Source: Apostichopus japonicus (lineage: Eukaryota > Echinodermata > Holothuroidea > Aspidochirotida > Stichopodidae). Taken from it: a stretch of 64,000 nucleotides of DNA. The stretch is taken from contig NC_092572.1 of the NCBI RefSeq assembly GCF_037975245.1, positions 18,020,273 to 18,084,272 on the forward strand. The letters run 5' to 3'. Positions within the stretch are counted from its first letter, which is position 1, and every line of letters starts with the position of its first letter. The notes under the pieces were generated by a model, which saw only the letters and a list, made by a program, of their open reading frames with translations, did no database searches and was not told the origin of the DNA. Position numbers and translations under genes: made by a program. This document shows, one piece after another, positions 11,855 through 24,629 of the stretch.

Positions 11855-12440
11855 GTATGTTTATGTGGCTGTGTGTTTGTGATGCCTAGCTTGTAAACAT
11901 GATATCTCAAGTTTGATGAACCTCATACTTGTCTTATAGATGTCCAATGTTGAGTTGCAAGAACCAGTTGTTTTCTGTGGAGTTTAAAGGTCATTGGAGG
12001 TCTACTGGGGTCACAATATGAGAGTTCAAGGACGGAAACTTTTATGAATCATATTGTAATGCGGATGTACCATATATGCTAAAAACCATACTTTATTGGG
12101 AAAAGTTCAAAGGTCATTTGATGTCAGCAGAGGTCAAGTGTGAACAGTTTCTAAACATGATATTTCAAAAAGGGTAACAGGGATGGAACACACTTCATGA
12201 CATGTAGATGCCCCACATTGAGTACATGCAAGGAAGCTATTGTCAGTCTTCATTGTCGCCTCTGAATAGTTTAATCTAGTGTAGAACAACACATGACAAT
12301 GTTTTGTTATTATCATTATATATATATCACAGATATCGGGGGTTAGGGTAAGATATTTTGTATTCTATAAGTCATCTACGGTGTCCGGCGCATTTTGGCT
12401 CATCGAAACCTCAATGTGAATCTTTGGCATTCTGCATGCC
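11855..12440. repeat. Dispersed repeat, copy 1 (AGGTCA-rich)
   Basis: Homologous to 35120-35850. It has internal periodicity of about 120 bp marked by GTAAACATGATATCTCAA and AAAGGTCATT(T/G)GA. The copies align through ACATGTAGATGCCCCACATTG and TCTACGGTGT. No protein was recognised. Confidence 0.85.
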
Positions 12441-12529
12441 TCTCCCCTATCGTGATGAATGGATACATATTATAACAAAGGTTATTTCGACTTTAATACT
12501 TGCAATTTCCTTTCCCGTTTTGATAAAAA

Positions 12530-13350
12530 AGTACCTTTTATTTATTTATTTATTTGTTTTGCCACAAAAGTTCAAAGTGGAGGGAAGTCTTCCATAAAGC
12601 TTAAAAGCTTAACAATGTGGAAGACTCCCTGAAGAAAGAAAAGAAAAAATATATATGTGTATAAATACATATACATAAATATAAATAAAATTAAATGTTC
12701 AATACATATATATATAGTAATTACATACAGGTATAATTTGGTAGTAGTCAGTAACTAGCTATTATTTCCTTACAAAACCACTTCTTAAAGGATGTGACTG
12801 ACTTTTTATTCTTTAAATCGTTCGTTAGAAGATTCCATGTTTTTGTTGCACGGTTTTGTAGGCTTAAAGGTCCAATGGTGGTATTGTAGAGATTATAGTG
12901 GGCATGATAAGCATACCTCGTGTTATGATTATGTACATCTCTGTTACTGGTTAAAAATAGTCAAAGGCAGCTGGTAGTAATCCATTCCAGGTGTTGTAGG
13001 CAAATAATGCAAGCTTAACTTTAATGAGATCGTGTAATTTTAGTAAGTTGAGTTTCTTAAATAGGGGACCGGTGCGCTCACGTGGGGCTGCGTGTGTTAT
13101 GTGGCGAATGGCTGCCTTTTGGAGTATTATAAGATTTGCAAGGTTGGTGTTGTATGTACCAGACCAAATTATGGAATAATAAGTGAATGCGGGACAATCA
13201 GGGTCTGTTCTAGTGTACTGAGTATGTTTCCCGATAGATAATATTTCAACTTAGATAATATGCCAACATTCCGTGCAATTATACTGCATATAGTTGAAAA
13301 ATGGTTGCGCCAGCTAAGTTTACAATCAATATTTACACCTAAAAACTTAG
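12530..13350 (-). mobile_element. LINE 3' end (RT C-terminus), 5' truncated
   Basis: The minus strand from 13350 reads KFLGVNIDCKLSWRNHF, then HFSTICSIIARNVGIL, the post-catalytic block of jockey/CR1-type non-LTR reverse transcriptases. After one frame break it continues LQKAAIRHITHAAPRERTGP, then RYAYHAHYNL, ATKTWNLL and SVTSFKKWF. These are the usual C-terminal landmarks. The palm with the YADD box is absent, so the copy is 5' truncated. The 3' UTR with TATTTATTTATTTG lies at the low-coordinate end (12530-12600). Confidence 0.85.
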
Positions 13351-13419
13351 TAGTAGAAACCTGCTTAATTATTTTCTTGCTTAATTATTTTCCCCCAAAA
13401 TTGCTTAATTATTAGGAAA

Positions 13420-14164
13420 AAAATTGAAGAGTCATTAGTTAAAGTGGCTGATCGACTTAGTTTAGTACACCTCCCGATAGCCAATACACAGACAAAAAAC
13501 GTGCCTCCCAAAGACGTGTTCCTCCTTAACAAATAAATATCAAGATCATGGACAACAACATATGCAGGATATATGTTTTTACGAATATATGGCAACATGG
13601 ATCCATCGTAAATGTAAGTCCTTAAGACTGAGGAGCAGACGATATCATTAAGGCCCATGACATGTGCTACTGTCAAAAAATTGAAAATGTGTAAAACTGT
13701 TAGAAAGTCCAGAAAGACGACAAGCAGTCTAAATTTAATGTACCGTGCTGCAGAACTTCTTGGAAAAACAAAAACTGTACTATAACATTATTCCATCACA
13801 AACAAAAATCCAAATGGAAGTAATCTCTCTGGCAACTGGCTAGAAAGTTTTGTAACATGAAGTAAACTATGGACCCTACTTTATTTTGTCCTGTGACAAT
13901 TTGTTTGGTTAAATTTTCTGTAAATTATATTTCGTAGGTAGTGTTAACCGATTATTTAAAAGATTTAAAGGAGCTTGTTTGAGTTTGGGTCGAGAATTTG
14001 TCAAAACCTCACAAAGCTGTCAAGTATTGCATGAAAATAAAACTGTAAATTAATTACGTTTGGACAAACGACAAGAACATCTGCCGCAGGAAAGTTAATA
14101 CATGAGTTATAAATTAATGAGACGGAATCAACCTACCGGGTACACATGTACACATATATATTTC
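13420..14164. repeat. 3' flank of GPCR2, shared duplication unit
   Basis: Matches 19950-21955 (interrupted there by a hAT insertion) and, from about 13620, 36160-36675. Shared landmarks are AGACTGAGGAGCAGACGATA and CATCTGCCGCAGGAAAG. A minus-strand ORF at 13365-13676 falls across it but is not conserved as protein. Confidence 0.85.
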
Positions 14165-15262
14165 TTATTCACTAATATTAACATTCACTGATGTTATGGA
14201 TCGTGTCATGTTGATACTTCCGGTTTCATCTGTATCTGGGCTGGCAGAGTTCTGATCAGGTTTGGTGCCTTGGAAACAACCACAGTCGTTCAGTATTTGC
14301 TTGTAGGCTGTTCTAAATTGATGGTTACGCCATCCATAGATGATAGGATTCATGAAAGAGCTGATATACGTTAACATCTCACAAAAGGTTTGGACAGCCA
14401 AGAGTGATTTCAGATCCGTCGCAAGATAAATTTCGAAAACGTTCTTAAAACTCTGCGGTAGCCAAAAGATTGTGAAAGTTACAAGAACAATGGCGCTGGT
14501 TATTGTTGTGCGCATGCGCATTTTCGACTGTACAGTCTTAGCTCTCTGAGACCTGTTATTTGATACAGTATCATTTCTGAGGAAAGCCATGTGGAAGATT
14601 CTCGCATACGCAATAATCAGTAATAGTAGCCACAAAGGTATTAGGAATGCTGCAACGAGCGCGTGAACTGTTAGTATTGGGGCATCGTACTGTTCCAGTT
14701 CACACACCCATTGGTATGGATCGCTACCGAAACTCCAAACTGGTAACGTACCGAAACAAAAACCGAATGCGAACCAAAAGATGATGATTTTAATCGTTTT
14801 CTGTTGTGTCATGATGACGTGATATCGCAATGGACGCGATATTGCGATATATCGATCGACGGTTATCGCTAACAACAGGCACATAGAAATGGCACACAAA
14901 ACATACGCTGGTAGAAAGAGATAAGAACGCGAATTAGCGTGGCACGTAGTCTCACTAATAATCAATCTATTTGATATCGCCAATGGCACGGCAACCAATC
15001 CGGTAAGAAAGTCGGCTATCGATAAGGCAAAAATATAATAGTTGTTAACATTGCGTACTTTCTTGAAGCGAATAAATGTCGTCATCACCAAAGCATTGCC
15101 CAACACACACAACAATATTATGGGAATGTACACAGCGACGTATATAATGCTTCCAGTAATAGACACTCTCAGTGATACAGACTGACCCTCCATATGCGAA
15201 GTATTATTTGAGAAATTCATCATGTTTCCGAACTTCTTAATAAATTGGATAACAAAATGCAA
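14165..15262 (-). CDS. Class A GPCR 2
   Basis: Intact 365-residue paralogue of the receptor at 3674-4771, with the same helix layout and no intron. DRY closes TM3, FWLP sits in TM6 and NPIIY in TM7. TM4 carries FWFAFGFCFG, so it has the Trp that GPCR1 lacks. The likely start is the internal Met of MMNFSNNTS (ATG at 15223). It differs from GPCR1 mostly in the third intracellular loop (FLRNDTVSNNRSQ) and the tail. Its flanks are shared with GPCR3 and the relic at 38.6 kb, so the three form one duplication subgroup. Ligand unknown. Confidence 0.93.
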   Translation of the reverse strand: MHFVIQFIKKFGNMMNFSNNTSHMEGQSVSLRVSITGSIIYVAVYIPIILLCVLGNALVMTTFIRFKKVRNVNNYYIFALSIADFLTGLVAVPLAISNRLIISETTCHANSRSYLFLPAYVLCAISMCLLLAITVDRYIAISRPLRYHVIMTQQKTIKIIIFWFAFGFCFGTLPVWSFGSDPYQWVCELEQYDAPILTVHALVAAFLIPLWLLLLIIAYARIFHMAFLRNDTVSNNRSQRAKTVQSKMRMRTTITSAIVLVTFTIFWLPQSFKNVFEIYLATDLKSLLAVQTFCEMLTYISSFMNPIIYGWRNHQFRTAYKQILNDCGCFQGTKPDQNSASPDTDETGSINMTRSITSVNVNISE

Positions 15263-15373
15263 CCAAGCAATGAGTTCTGTTCAAACAGAATGCGAGTTTT
15301 ATATGTGTTATATATGTATCTTTAAAACTATATATTCACGTAAACTACCCGTACTTTTTTCTGCCAAAGGTAA

Positions 15374-15767
<394 letters not shown>

Positions 15768-15899
15768 TATGATAGTAGGCCATATTCTTTTCATCTCTTT
15801 TATTGACTCATTTGACATTTATACAAATAGACATGATAATTTTGTGAGTTCTGTAATATTACAATACAATTCAAACAATGCCTAACAAATTAATATTTT

Positions 15900-18800
15900 C
15901 TTATCTTTAGTTTTATTAGTACATAACAATATCAATACATACAGTGCAGCTGCAGAGACAAAACGTACAATAATACTTTTCAAATATAACGATCGAGACT
16001 TGCACAACACTGAGAAGCAAAACATTACGGAGAAGAAATACTAAACAGGAAAGCAAATGAGACCCTACAAAAAGAGCGCTAATTGCAAATGAAATCCTTC
16101 TTACTAAATGCAGTTTTAAATTCTTGAAGGGAGATCGGAGGATTGAGCTTATTTTTACATAGATGATATTCAATTTGTAAGTTAAACTTAAATTTAGAGA
16201 GCCCTGAAGTACTTTCAAGAAGCTTAAAATTTTTTAACTATTTCAACCAAAGAGGCTTCACTCCCCTCAATGAAAAGCGTCGTGTCGTCAGCATACTGTA
16301 GAATACGAATTTCATTGTTGTCAATTGTAATACCTTTAATAACTTGACTACTCAAAATTGTTAATGCAAAAACCTCGGCACATAAAATAAAAATGTACGG
16401 GCTTAATGGGCAACCCTGTCTAACACACCTGAAAATAGGGAACGAATGGCAAGAAAAACCATTGTTACACACGCAAGCAGTAGAGGTGAGATATAAAGTA
16501 CGAATCCAGCGAGAAAAGTCATTCCCGAACTTGAAAAAACTAAGAGTTTTAAACACAAATTCCCATTCTAACTTATCAAACGTTTTCTCAAAATCAACAA
16601 ACACTAAGAACCCTGGAGTCGACATGGTATCCGTATAATCAATCGCATCTAAAAGACAACTAATATTTTTTCCTATGAAGCGACCCTTAATAACCCCGTT
16701 TGATTCGGACCGATTAATTTACTGATGACATGTTTTATTCTAAAAAATAGGGCCTTCGAACTTTTTATAGTCTACTTTAAGCAGACTGATGGGACGGTAA
16801 TTTTTAACTAACGCAAGATCTTTATTTGGTTTGGGCGTAAGAGTGATGATACCACGAGACTGTTCGTGTGACAAGGTGCCATGATTGTAAGAAAAATTCG
16901 TAACCAGATTGGATATAAATGGCCAAAAAAACTTATAAAATTCGGCTGTTAAACCATCACTCCCTGGGCTCTTATTATCTTTAAAAGTAAATAAAGCATT
17001 ACTACATTCCTCCTTTGAAAGTTCGCCATCACAAACCTTGGCGTCTTTACTACTAAGAGGATTAGAACAGCAAAGGTTCTGGAAAAAAAGGAGATGGCTT
17101 ACAATCCTGACTACTGTATAAGTCCTTGTAAAAAAAGCTTAATTCCTCCAAAATGCTAACTTTATCTGTGATATTATCCCCAGAACTATTTTGCAATTTA
17201 GGAATGACATTTACCGACCTGTTGCGGTTTTCTAAGTTTAAAAAGTACTTTGTGTTTTTTCACCCTGCTCCACCCATCTTGCCCTAAAACGGATAACAAT
17301 GCCTTGTAACTTATTATCATAAATAGCGTCAAGCTTACCTCTAGCATCCTTCAATCTATTCAAGTCTTCGGGTAAAGTGGAATTACAGTAAATACGCTCT
17401 AAATTACAAATCTCTTACATGAGTTCTCTTTCTTGCTGTCCACAGGCTATAGCTTTTCTTGTGCTGTATTTCATAGTAAAAAAAAATCGTATTTTGTGTT
17501 TAATTAGTTCCCATTTCGCAGACGGATTACTATCCTGAATGTCGTGGCTATCCGAGATAATATCTCTATATTGAATAGTGAACTCAGTATCGAGAAGTAA
17601 AGAGTTATTAAATTTCCGAAAACCTGGACCACGTTAATTATTATGCAAATTGAGTGTGAGATTTACTGCCATGTGATCGGACTGAATAATGGGCGAGAGA
17701 TTGTTTGTTGCTACCAAGTTACAGATATGACAAGAGATGAGAAAAAAAGTCCAATCTACACCTTATTCCCGGGGTAACGTTCGAACTCCAAGTTAAGTTT
17801 TTCTGGTGAGGGTTTCTCTCCCTCCAAAAATCACACAAATCAAAAGCATACATTAACTCAATACACTTATCCCGCGTTAATTAGTCATAGGATTACCACC
17901 GATTTTGTCGAGGTCTAAATTGAAAACGAAATTGAAATCCCCTCCAAATACAATTGCATCATTGTTAAAATCAAAAAGAGACGAACTCAAGAGACCCAAA
18001 AAATGTGGATCGTCTGTGTTAGGACCATAAACATTAACTAGAGTAAAAGATCTATCTTCAATTAATGTCTCCACAATAATAAATCTACAAGTGTCAGAGA
18101 GGACAGTAAATTTACTTGGCTTCTACGAGACTCACGTACGTGTAAGATAAATATAGTTAAAGATATGGTACAAGATAAGACATACAAACAATTAAATACT
18201 AAACAACAATCAATCAAGAAGTGAAAAGTTCCCGCTCTTCCCGGGGTGAAAAACACGCCGGGAGAATACTTCTTAAAGGGATCCATAAGGAAATGAAAAC
18301 GAACCTTCCGATGCTGAAGTTACTGCTTTATGGGCGAAGTAGCAATATACAAATACTGTACACAAATACTTCACATCGACAAGGGAAGCATGAACATCTG
18401 ACAAAGACATGAGGCCATTGCGTAATACAATACATATGTAAAGTTACTTGAATAAATATGGCTTCCCTTCTCTGCCCCTCCAAAAAAACCCAGATAATCT
18501 CAGCGCACACCGTTCTGGTACAATTCTTGAACTTGCGAGGCCCACTGCCTCTTCTCTTTCAAGTCGGTCGTAGTAAAATCGTCTATTATATAATAATCTT
18601 TATTTAATAGGGCCTGCCTAGCTTTCTTTAAAATGTTAATCTTATCCTGGTAAAAAGAGACCTTCACTACGAGGTGTCTGTCCCTTCCTCTTACCAGTTT
18701 GCCGTCCATGTGCGCCCTTTCAATCTAACAAGAACTAATTCCGACTTCCTCGAAAAGAGCTTCGACGCCATGTCGATACAGTCCTCTCCCTGAGTGGTTT

Positions 18801-19450
18801 GCAATCCAACGATACGTAAATTATTTCTCCTGGAGAAACGTTCTCGTTTGTTAATTTGGGCGGCATGTAGATCTTTTTCATCGACAGGTTGGTTCACTTT
18901 TTCCTCGAAATTGTCACACCTTTTTTGTAGATTTTTATTTTACTCTCGCAAGTCTAGGAGAGCCATGTTGAAATCATCCAGTAAAGACTGTACTTTAAGG
19001 AAGGTTTTCCGCAATCGTTCTATAGTAAGGTTTACATCCCGTACCGAATTGTTGCCTTCTGTGTCTAAGTCCGACTCACCTAGCCGCTGGTGCGTTAGGC
19101 TGGAGTCTAGGATCTGCCCTACACAGGGTTGTGTCGCAGACTCCTGATCTTTTTTTTCTTTCTTAGGCTACCTTTTGGTCTTCCAGGAGGCATTTTGGCG
19201 CAAAATGTGTAAACGTGTATATATAGACTTTGTAAAATAAAGTTGGGGGCTCTCGGTAGTAAATTGGTAAATTCTTAGACAAAAATATCCCTAGCCCAGC
19301 AGCAAACACTTCTGACTACTCCAACATCTCAGGCCGTTTCAAAGCTCAAAACTCAAGACTTGATCGAGTCTAAATATTATTGTGAGCCAATTGCTTTCGC
19401 GGGTGTGGACGGAACTCTCATCCGGGGATTGGCCTATTGAGAACCCTTTG
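15900..19450 (-). mobile_element. Tx1/L1-like LINE, degenerate
   Basis: Minus-strand order is ORF1 then ORF2. ORF1 begins near 19190 with MPPGRPKG, then an L1 ORF1p-like block at 18691-18897 (RRNNLRIVGL) and a C-terminal block at 18500-18715 (IERAHMDGKL, RHLVVKV). ORF2 has endonuclease at 17877-18074 (LVNVYGPN and GGDFNFV), then RT at 16224-17000 (ENF-type NYRPISLL near 16800, FVDFEKTFD, GCPLSPYIF, and QYADD at about 16285-16300). Stops and frameshifts are frequent. The region after the YADD box is short, so the 3' part is deleted or truncated. The element lies between the GPCR2 and GPCR3 duplication units. Confidence 0.85.
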
Positions 19451-19949
19451 GCCGTAGTTTTGAAACTATGACATTTTTACATCAGAAACAGATACAAACG
19501 AAGTAACGAAAAGGATATTAAAGCTACGTTTCCATTAGCCAGTTCGAGTCACAGGAAAATAAGACTCTATCAAGTTAGAACATTCCATGTTTAAGAATCG
19601 AAATATTAATTGTCTTGCATATTGCTTTCTCACTAGCCCTGTATAGCCTCACATTTTGAAAGGTATATTTTAGAGCTTCCCGTTGCGAATTGCCCTTTTG
19701 TCACAGGATATTACGCATCTTAATAGTCATATTTGTAGATTTTGTAGAATTTGTAACTTCCCACTACAATCTGTTAACTTTTTCTTACACTGAGTTTCGA
19801 AAAGTTGATTAGAATCTTTATAGCAAAGCAGATAAAAGTTAATTTAGACATTACATCGATCATAAGAAAAACACCAAATATTTTGCAATCTCTTTTCACG
19901 TTTTAATTTAGTACCCTTTAAATGGTGGAGAGTCGATAATCAGTTTTTA
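19451..19949. other. Intergenic, nothing recognised
   Basis: AT-rich DNA between the LINE 5' end and the GPCR3 duplication unit. No motif was recognised. Confidence 0.6.
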
Positions 19950-20086
19950 AAAATAAATCGAAGACTCATTAGTTAAAGTGGCTGATCAACTTAGTTTAGC
20001 ACACCACTCGATAGCAAATTCAGACGTAAAAAACGTGACTCCCTTGTGTTCCTCTATAACAAATAAATATCTAATTTATGGACAAC

Positions 20087-21335
20087 CAGGCGCGGCGGAA
20101 CGGAAAAATTATTGGGGGGGCTAATATGTGGAGACTATCTAAGCGGAGCGCCACCATCGGTTGGCGCGGAGCGTACAAGAAAATTTTGGGTTTTTCAAAC
20201 CCCCTAGATGGCCGGAAACGGCACTTACCGAGTGTTTCATGCTGCGAATACCTAGCCCTAAAACATGGGTCTCAAGCCTGCAATTTCTCAGATTGCACGT
20301 AAAAATTTGTAAAAGCATTGTAATTTGTATATTCGATGGTGTTTTAAGAGAGTATACTCGACGTGTACTCGCAGAGACGTTTTTGAGTGTAGTAAATTAC
20401 TACTTGCAATTAAATGCAATAATTACAAGGGCGTCGGAAGCTATTTTTGATTGGTACGGCGGTTCAGAATGTGGCCAACTATCATAATTATCAGGGGACG
20501 TTTGGTAGGTCAAATTACGCTACGCGCCACCATGGTTGGCGCGTAGCGTAATGGAGAAAATTTTGAAAATATGCCTCCCAGATTGCAGGAAATGGCACTT
20601 CCCGAGCTTGAAAACAAGACCCCTGCCATGCCAGAGTAGTCACATTTAGCCTACTTGCCGTCATCATTATTGAAAATTATTGAAACATATACCTCCGAGA
20701 ATTTGTTTTCCCATATTTTAGTCCTACTTTTTTTTAACTTTTTTTTTGCGTCGTGAATATTGGTCCGGCCTTCGCCGGACCTGCCCGTACCGGCTCCGAC
20801 GCCCTGAATTAAATAAATGTCATAAGAAAAAAACAGAAAGCATTTCTTAATGTCAACAAATGGGTAATTCCAAAACCATGTGCAGTTGCCAACAAATTTC
20901 TATGACCTAGCACTGTCATCATGTCATGAATGCATGTACCCTATACAGTACAGGTGAAATGCTAATATTGTGTTTTTGTTCGTTTAATAATTGATTGCGT
21001 TTAAAAATAAAGCCATGTTCCACGCCTTGCGTGTACTCGTAGTGTAAACGCAAATGTTCATGAGTGTAGCGTTTAGCTTATTACCATCTTATTTAAAACA
21101 CTAACATTCGATGAGGCATGATACAGACAATCAATTATCATATTTAATTATTACACCTATGTAGTATACGTGTGCATCGGACAGATCGACAAGTATGCAT
21201 TAAAAAAATGGGCAGATGCACGTTTCGGAGCCTTGGTAAATATTGGGGGGGCTTATCATGCATTTGCCCCCTCAACTTTTTCATTGGGGGGCTGAGCCCC
21301 CCCCAAGCCCCCCCCCCCCGGTTCCGCCGCCACTG
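20087..21335. mobile_element. hAT-type non-autonomous element, 1.25 kb
   Basis: The termini are CAGGCGCGGCGGAAC and, as reverse complement of the right end, CAGTGGCGGCGGAAC (13 of 15 match). The flanking 8-bp duplication TGGACAAC is perfect (20079-20086 and 21336-21343). The paralogous flank near 13540-13555 has the empty site with one TGGACAAC, which fixes both ends. The element has no transposase. Inside are a quasi-palindrome at about 20518-20552 (ACGCTACGCGCCACCATGG) and a related inverted motif at 20140-20175. The ends fit the hAT superfamily. Confidence 0.9.
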
Positions 21336-21955
21336 TGGACAACAACATATGCAGGATTTACGTTGATATACAGTTAAAGCCTAAGAATATAAGGCAACAT
21401 GGATCCATCGTAAATGTTAGTCCTTAAGACTGAGGAGCAGACGATATCATTAAAGCCCATGACATGTGCTACTGTCAAATAATTGAAAATGTGTAAAACT
21501 GTTAGAAAGTCCAGAAAGACGACAAGCAGTCTAAATTTGATGTACCATGCTGCAGAACTTCTTGGATAAACAAAAACTGTACTATAATACTATTCCATCA
21601 CAACAAAAGTCCAAATGGAAATAATCTCTCCGGCAACTAGGAAGTTTTGTAAATGAAGTAAACTAGGCCCTATTTTTTTGTCCTGTCACAATTTGTTTGG
21701 TTAAATTTTCTGTAAATTATATTTTGTAAGTAGTGTTAACCGATTATTTAATAGATTTAAAACAGCTTGTTTGAGCGTGTGTCGAGAATCTTTCAAACGT
21801 CACAAATCTGTCAAGTATTGCATGAAAATAGAACTGTTAATTGATTAAGTTTGGACAAACGACAAGAACATCTGCCGCAGGAAGGCTAATAGGTGAGTTA
21901 TTAATTAATGTGACGGAATCAACCTACCGGGTACACATGTAAACATATATATTTC
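21336..21955. repeat. 3' flank of GPCR3, shared duplication unit
   Basis: Continues the unit shared with 13550-14164 and 36160-36675. No gene. Confidence 0.85.
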
Positions 21956-23056
21956 TTATTCACTAATAATAACATTCACTGATGTCATGGACCGTGTCAT
22001 GTTGATACTTCCAGTTTCATCTGTATCAGGGCTGGCAGAATTCTGCTCGGGTTTGTTGCCTTGGAAACAACCACAGTCGCTCAGTATTTGCTTGTAGGCT
22101 GTTCTAAATTGATGGTTACGCCATCCATAGATGATAGGATTCATGAAAGAGCTGATAAAAGTTAACATCTCACAAAAAGTTTGGACAGCCAAGAGTGATT
22201 TCAGATCCGTCGCAAGATAAATTTCGAAAACGTTCTTAAAACTTTGTGGTAACCAAAAAATGGTAAATGTACCAAGCACAATGGCGCTGGTTATTGTTGT
22301 GCGCATACGCATTTTCCACTGAACAGACTTAGCTCTCTGAGACCTGTTATTTGATACAGAATCTTTTCTGAGGTAAGCGATGTAGAAGATTCTCACATAC
22401 GCAATAATCAGTAATAGTAGCCAAGTAGGTATTAGGAATGACCCAACGAGCGCGTGAACTGTTAGTATTGGGGCATCGTACTGTTCCAGTCCACACACCC
22501 ATTGATATGGATCGCTACCGAAACTCCAAACTGGTAACGTACCGAAACAAAAACCGAACGCGAACCAAAAGATGATTATTTTAATCGTTTTCTGTCGTGT
22601 CATCATGGCGTGATAACGCAATGGACGCGATATTGCCATATATCGATCGACGGTTATCGCTAACAACAGGCACATAGAAATGGCACACAAAACATACGCT
22701 GGTAGAAAGAGATAAGAACGCGAATTAGCGTGGCACGTAGTCTCACTAATAATCAATCTATTTGATATCGTCAATGGAACTGCAACCAATCCGGTAAGAA
22801 AGTCGGCTATCGATAAGGCAAAAATATAATAGTTGTTAACATTGCGCACTTTCTTGAAGCGAATAAATGTCGTCAGCACCAAAGCATTGCCCAACACACA
22901 CATCAGTATTATGGGAATGTACACAGCGACGTATGTAATGCTTCCAGTAATAGACACTCTCAGCGATACAGACTGACCCTCCATATGCGAAGTATTATTT
23001 GAGAAATTCATCATGCTTCCTAACTTCTTAATAACTTGGATAACAAAATGCAACAA
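21956..23056 (-). CDS. Class A GPCR 3
   Basis: Intact receptor of 366 residues, closest by eye to GPCR2. It has the same seven-helix layout, DRY, FWLP, NPIIY, TM4 FWFAFGF and cysteine-rich tail (DCGCFQG). The probable start is the Met of MMNFSNNTS (ATG at 23014), since the preceding residues vary between paralogues. Differences include the TM4-TM5 loop (VCGLEQ) and TM5 start (VGSFLIPTW). Flanks on both sides match GPCR2. Ligand unknown. Confidence 0.93.
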   Translation of the reverse strand: MLHFVIQVIKKLGSMMNFSNNTSHMEGQSVSLRVSITGSITYVAVYIPIILMCVLGNALVLTTFIRFKKVRNVNNYYIFALSIADFLTGLVAVPLTISNRLIISETTCHANSRSYLFLPAYVLCAISMCLLLAITVDRYMAISRPLRYHAMMTRQKTIKIIIFWFAFGFCFGTLPVWSFGSDPYQWVCGLEQYDAPILTVHALVGSFLIPTWLLLLIIAYVRIFYIAYLRKDSVSNNRSQRAKSVQWKMRMRTTITSAIVLGTFTIFWLPQSFKNVFEIYLATDLKSLLAVQTFCEMLTFISSFMNPIIYGWRNHQFRTAYKQILSDCGCFQGNKPEQNSASPDTDETGSINMTRSMTSVNVIISE

Positions 23057-23161
23057 AGCAATTTCTTTTCAAACAGAATGTGAGTTTATCATTTACATAA
23101 GTATTATCTTCGACAAACATATAAGCAAGTAAGATACCTGCACTTTTTTCCCAAAAGGTAA

Positions 23162-23465
23162 GTGATGTACCATCACTTTTCCAACGAAAGTAACTTAACA
23201 TATACTCTAGTAGTGTATGGCCTGTACAAGAATGTTCTTGACTCACTTAAACACAAAGCTTTGGAAGCAAAAATTTTAACGCTCTATAATTGGCTGCTGA
23301 TCAGTTGTCTATCGTGTCGACGATATTATAACGAAGATACGTGACGACCTGTACGTGGGCGCCAATCCTTTTAACGATGTTGAAAACAAAATGAACATTT
23401 TATGGTAAATTAATAACTTACTTCATTATGTAAACGTTTGTGCAGAGTAAGCGACGGACAATAAT
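23162..23465. repeat. 5' flank of GPCR3, shared duplication unit
   Basis: Matches 15374-15655 with a local replacement of about 35 bp around 23275-23320. An ORF crossing it is not conserved. Confidence 0.8.
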
Positions 23466-23510
23466 CAGGATGATGGATATGTATATATATATTTATTTAT
23501 TTATATATAT

Positions 23511-24614
23511 TGTTACAGACCCCTAAGTAATCTCAGTAATTTGTATGATTTTTGCAACAAATAGTTATGATAAATCAATATTTTAGAATATTATAAATTA
23601 ATCTAAGAATCATAGTATAGAAATGCCTGGTATGTGTGCATATCTGGTGTGTGTCGAATATTTGGAAAAGTTGAGAAGCTTCTAGAAGAGTTAGAACATA
23701 TGAGAACAATTTAGATCATCTCACCACAGTACACATTGGAACATGCTAGAACATTGGAGTGCTACCAAGGGGACATCCTCTGTGCTAGTTTTAGAACACT
23801 AAGTGAGGATTTCCTGGAAAGGTGAAGTGACCTTTTGGATTGGTTGAACTGAGCTGGAGCTACTTTTAGATGCTTCTAGAATGAATGGACGTTGCAAGAT
23901 CTTTCTAGACTTGTGGAAATGCTATATAAGCACCCGATAATTGGAGATCAAAAATTTTTAACCATCTTGGCTCCAGGAGTTTTGTAACATCTCGCTCAAG
24001 TGAATTCTACAATTCCAGTGTGAGTAAATACTCACTTAGTTTGACAGTAGAGTTATAGCTGTCTTTATATTAGTGGATTTGTCACAAGTTTACCGGCTTC
24101 GTAGTCGTCCATCGTTGTGTAGCCGTCTTCGGTTCTGTGCCAGTCACCACTACTTATTGTGGCCTCTGAGTTACCCAAGGACAGGAATCCAAGGATAAAC
24201 AAGCTGCAAGCACAACTTGGACATTCATTAGTAGTTGACCTCCGAGGTGGAAGTCATCAAGTTGGGAGCTGGATTTCTTCAATATTGGACATTCGTCCGC
24301 CGACATGTTTCGCCATTAACCTGTACGCTGGAATAATCGCCAGGACTTTTTGCCACTGGACTTATGTTGCAGCTCGCGTCGCGGCACACACCAGGTCGTG
24401 AGTAATTTATAGTGTAACTTATTAAATCTGTTTTAGTGTAAACTGCTTAGATATTGATAAATGATCTTTGTTTGATTTTAATTACCTTGAACACACAATT
24501 AAATAAATACTTATTGTTATATTTAAAGTTAAATTTTACAGTGTATTGTTTAGTCATTTCAGTTGTGAACCCAAGGGGAGGTGTATTCTGGCCTTGCTCG
24601 AGTTGATCGTAACA
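23511..24614. mobile_element. Probable solo LTR, 1.1 kb
   Basis: Starts TGTTACAGACCCC and ends GAGTTGATCGTAACA, so it has TG...CA ends with a short TGTTAC/GTAACA inverted repeat. It sits inside an AT run with ATAT on both sides, so the duplication length is ambiguous. It carries a TATA-box-like GCTATATAAGCA at about 23930 and AATAAATA near 24505, as expected for an LTR promoter and polyadenylation region. No internal retroelement domain is adjacent. Family not determined; the ORF at 24159-24401 inside it is not recognised. Confidence 0.65.
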
Positions 24615-24629
24615 ATATATATATATATA

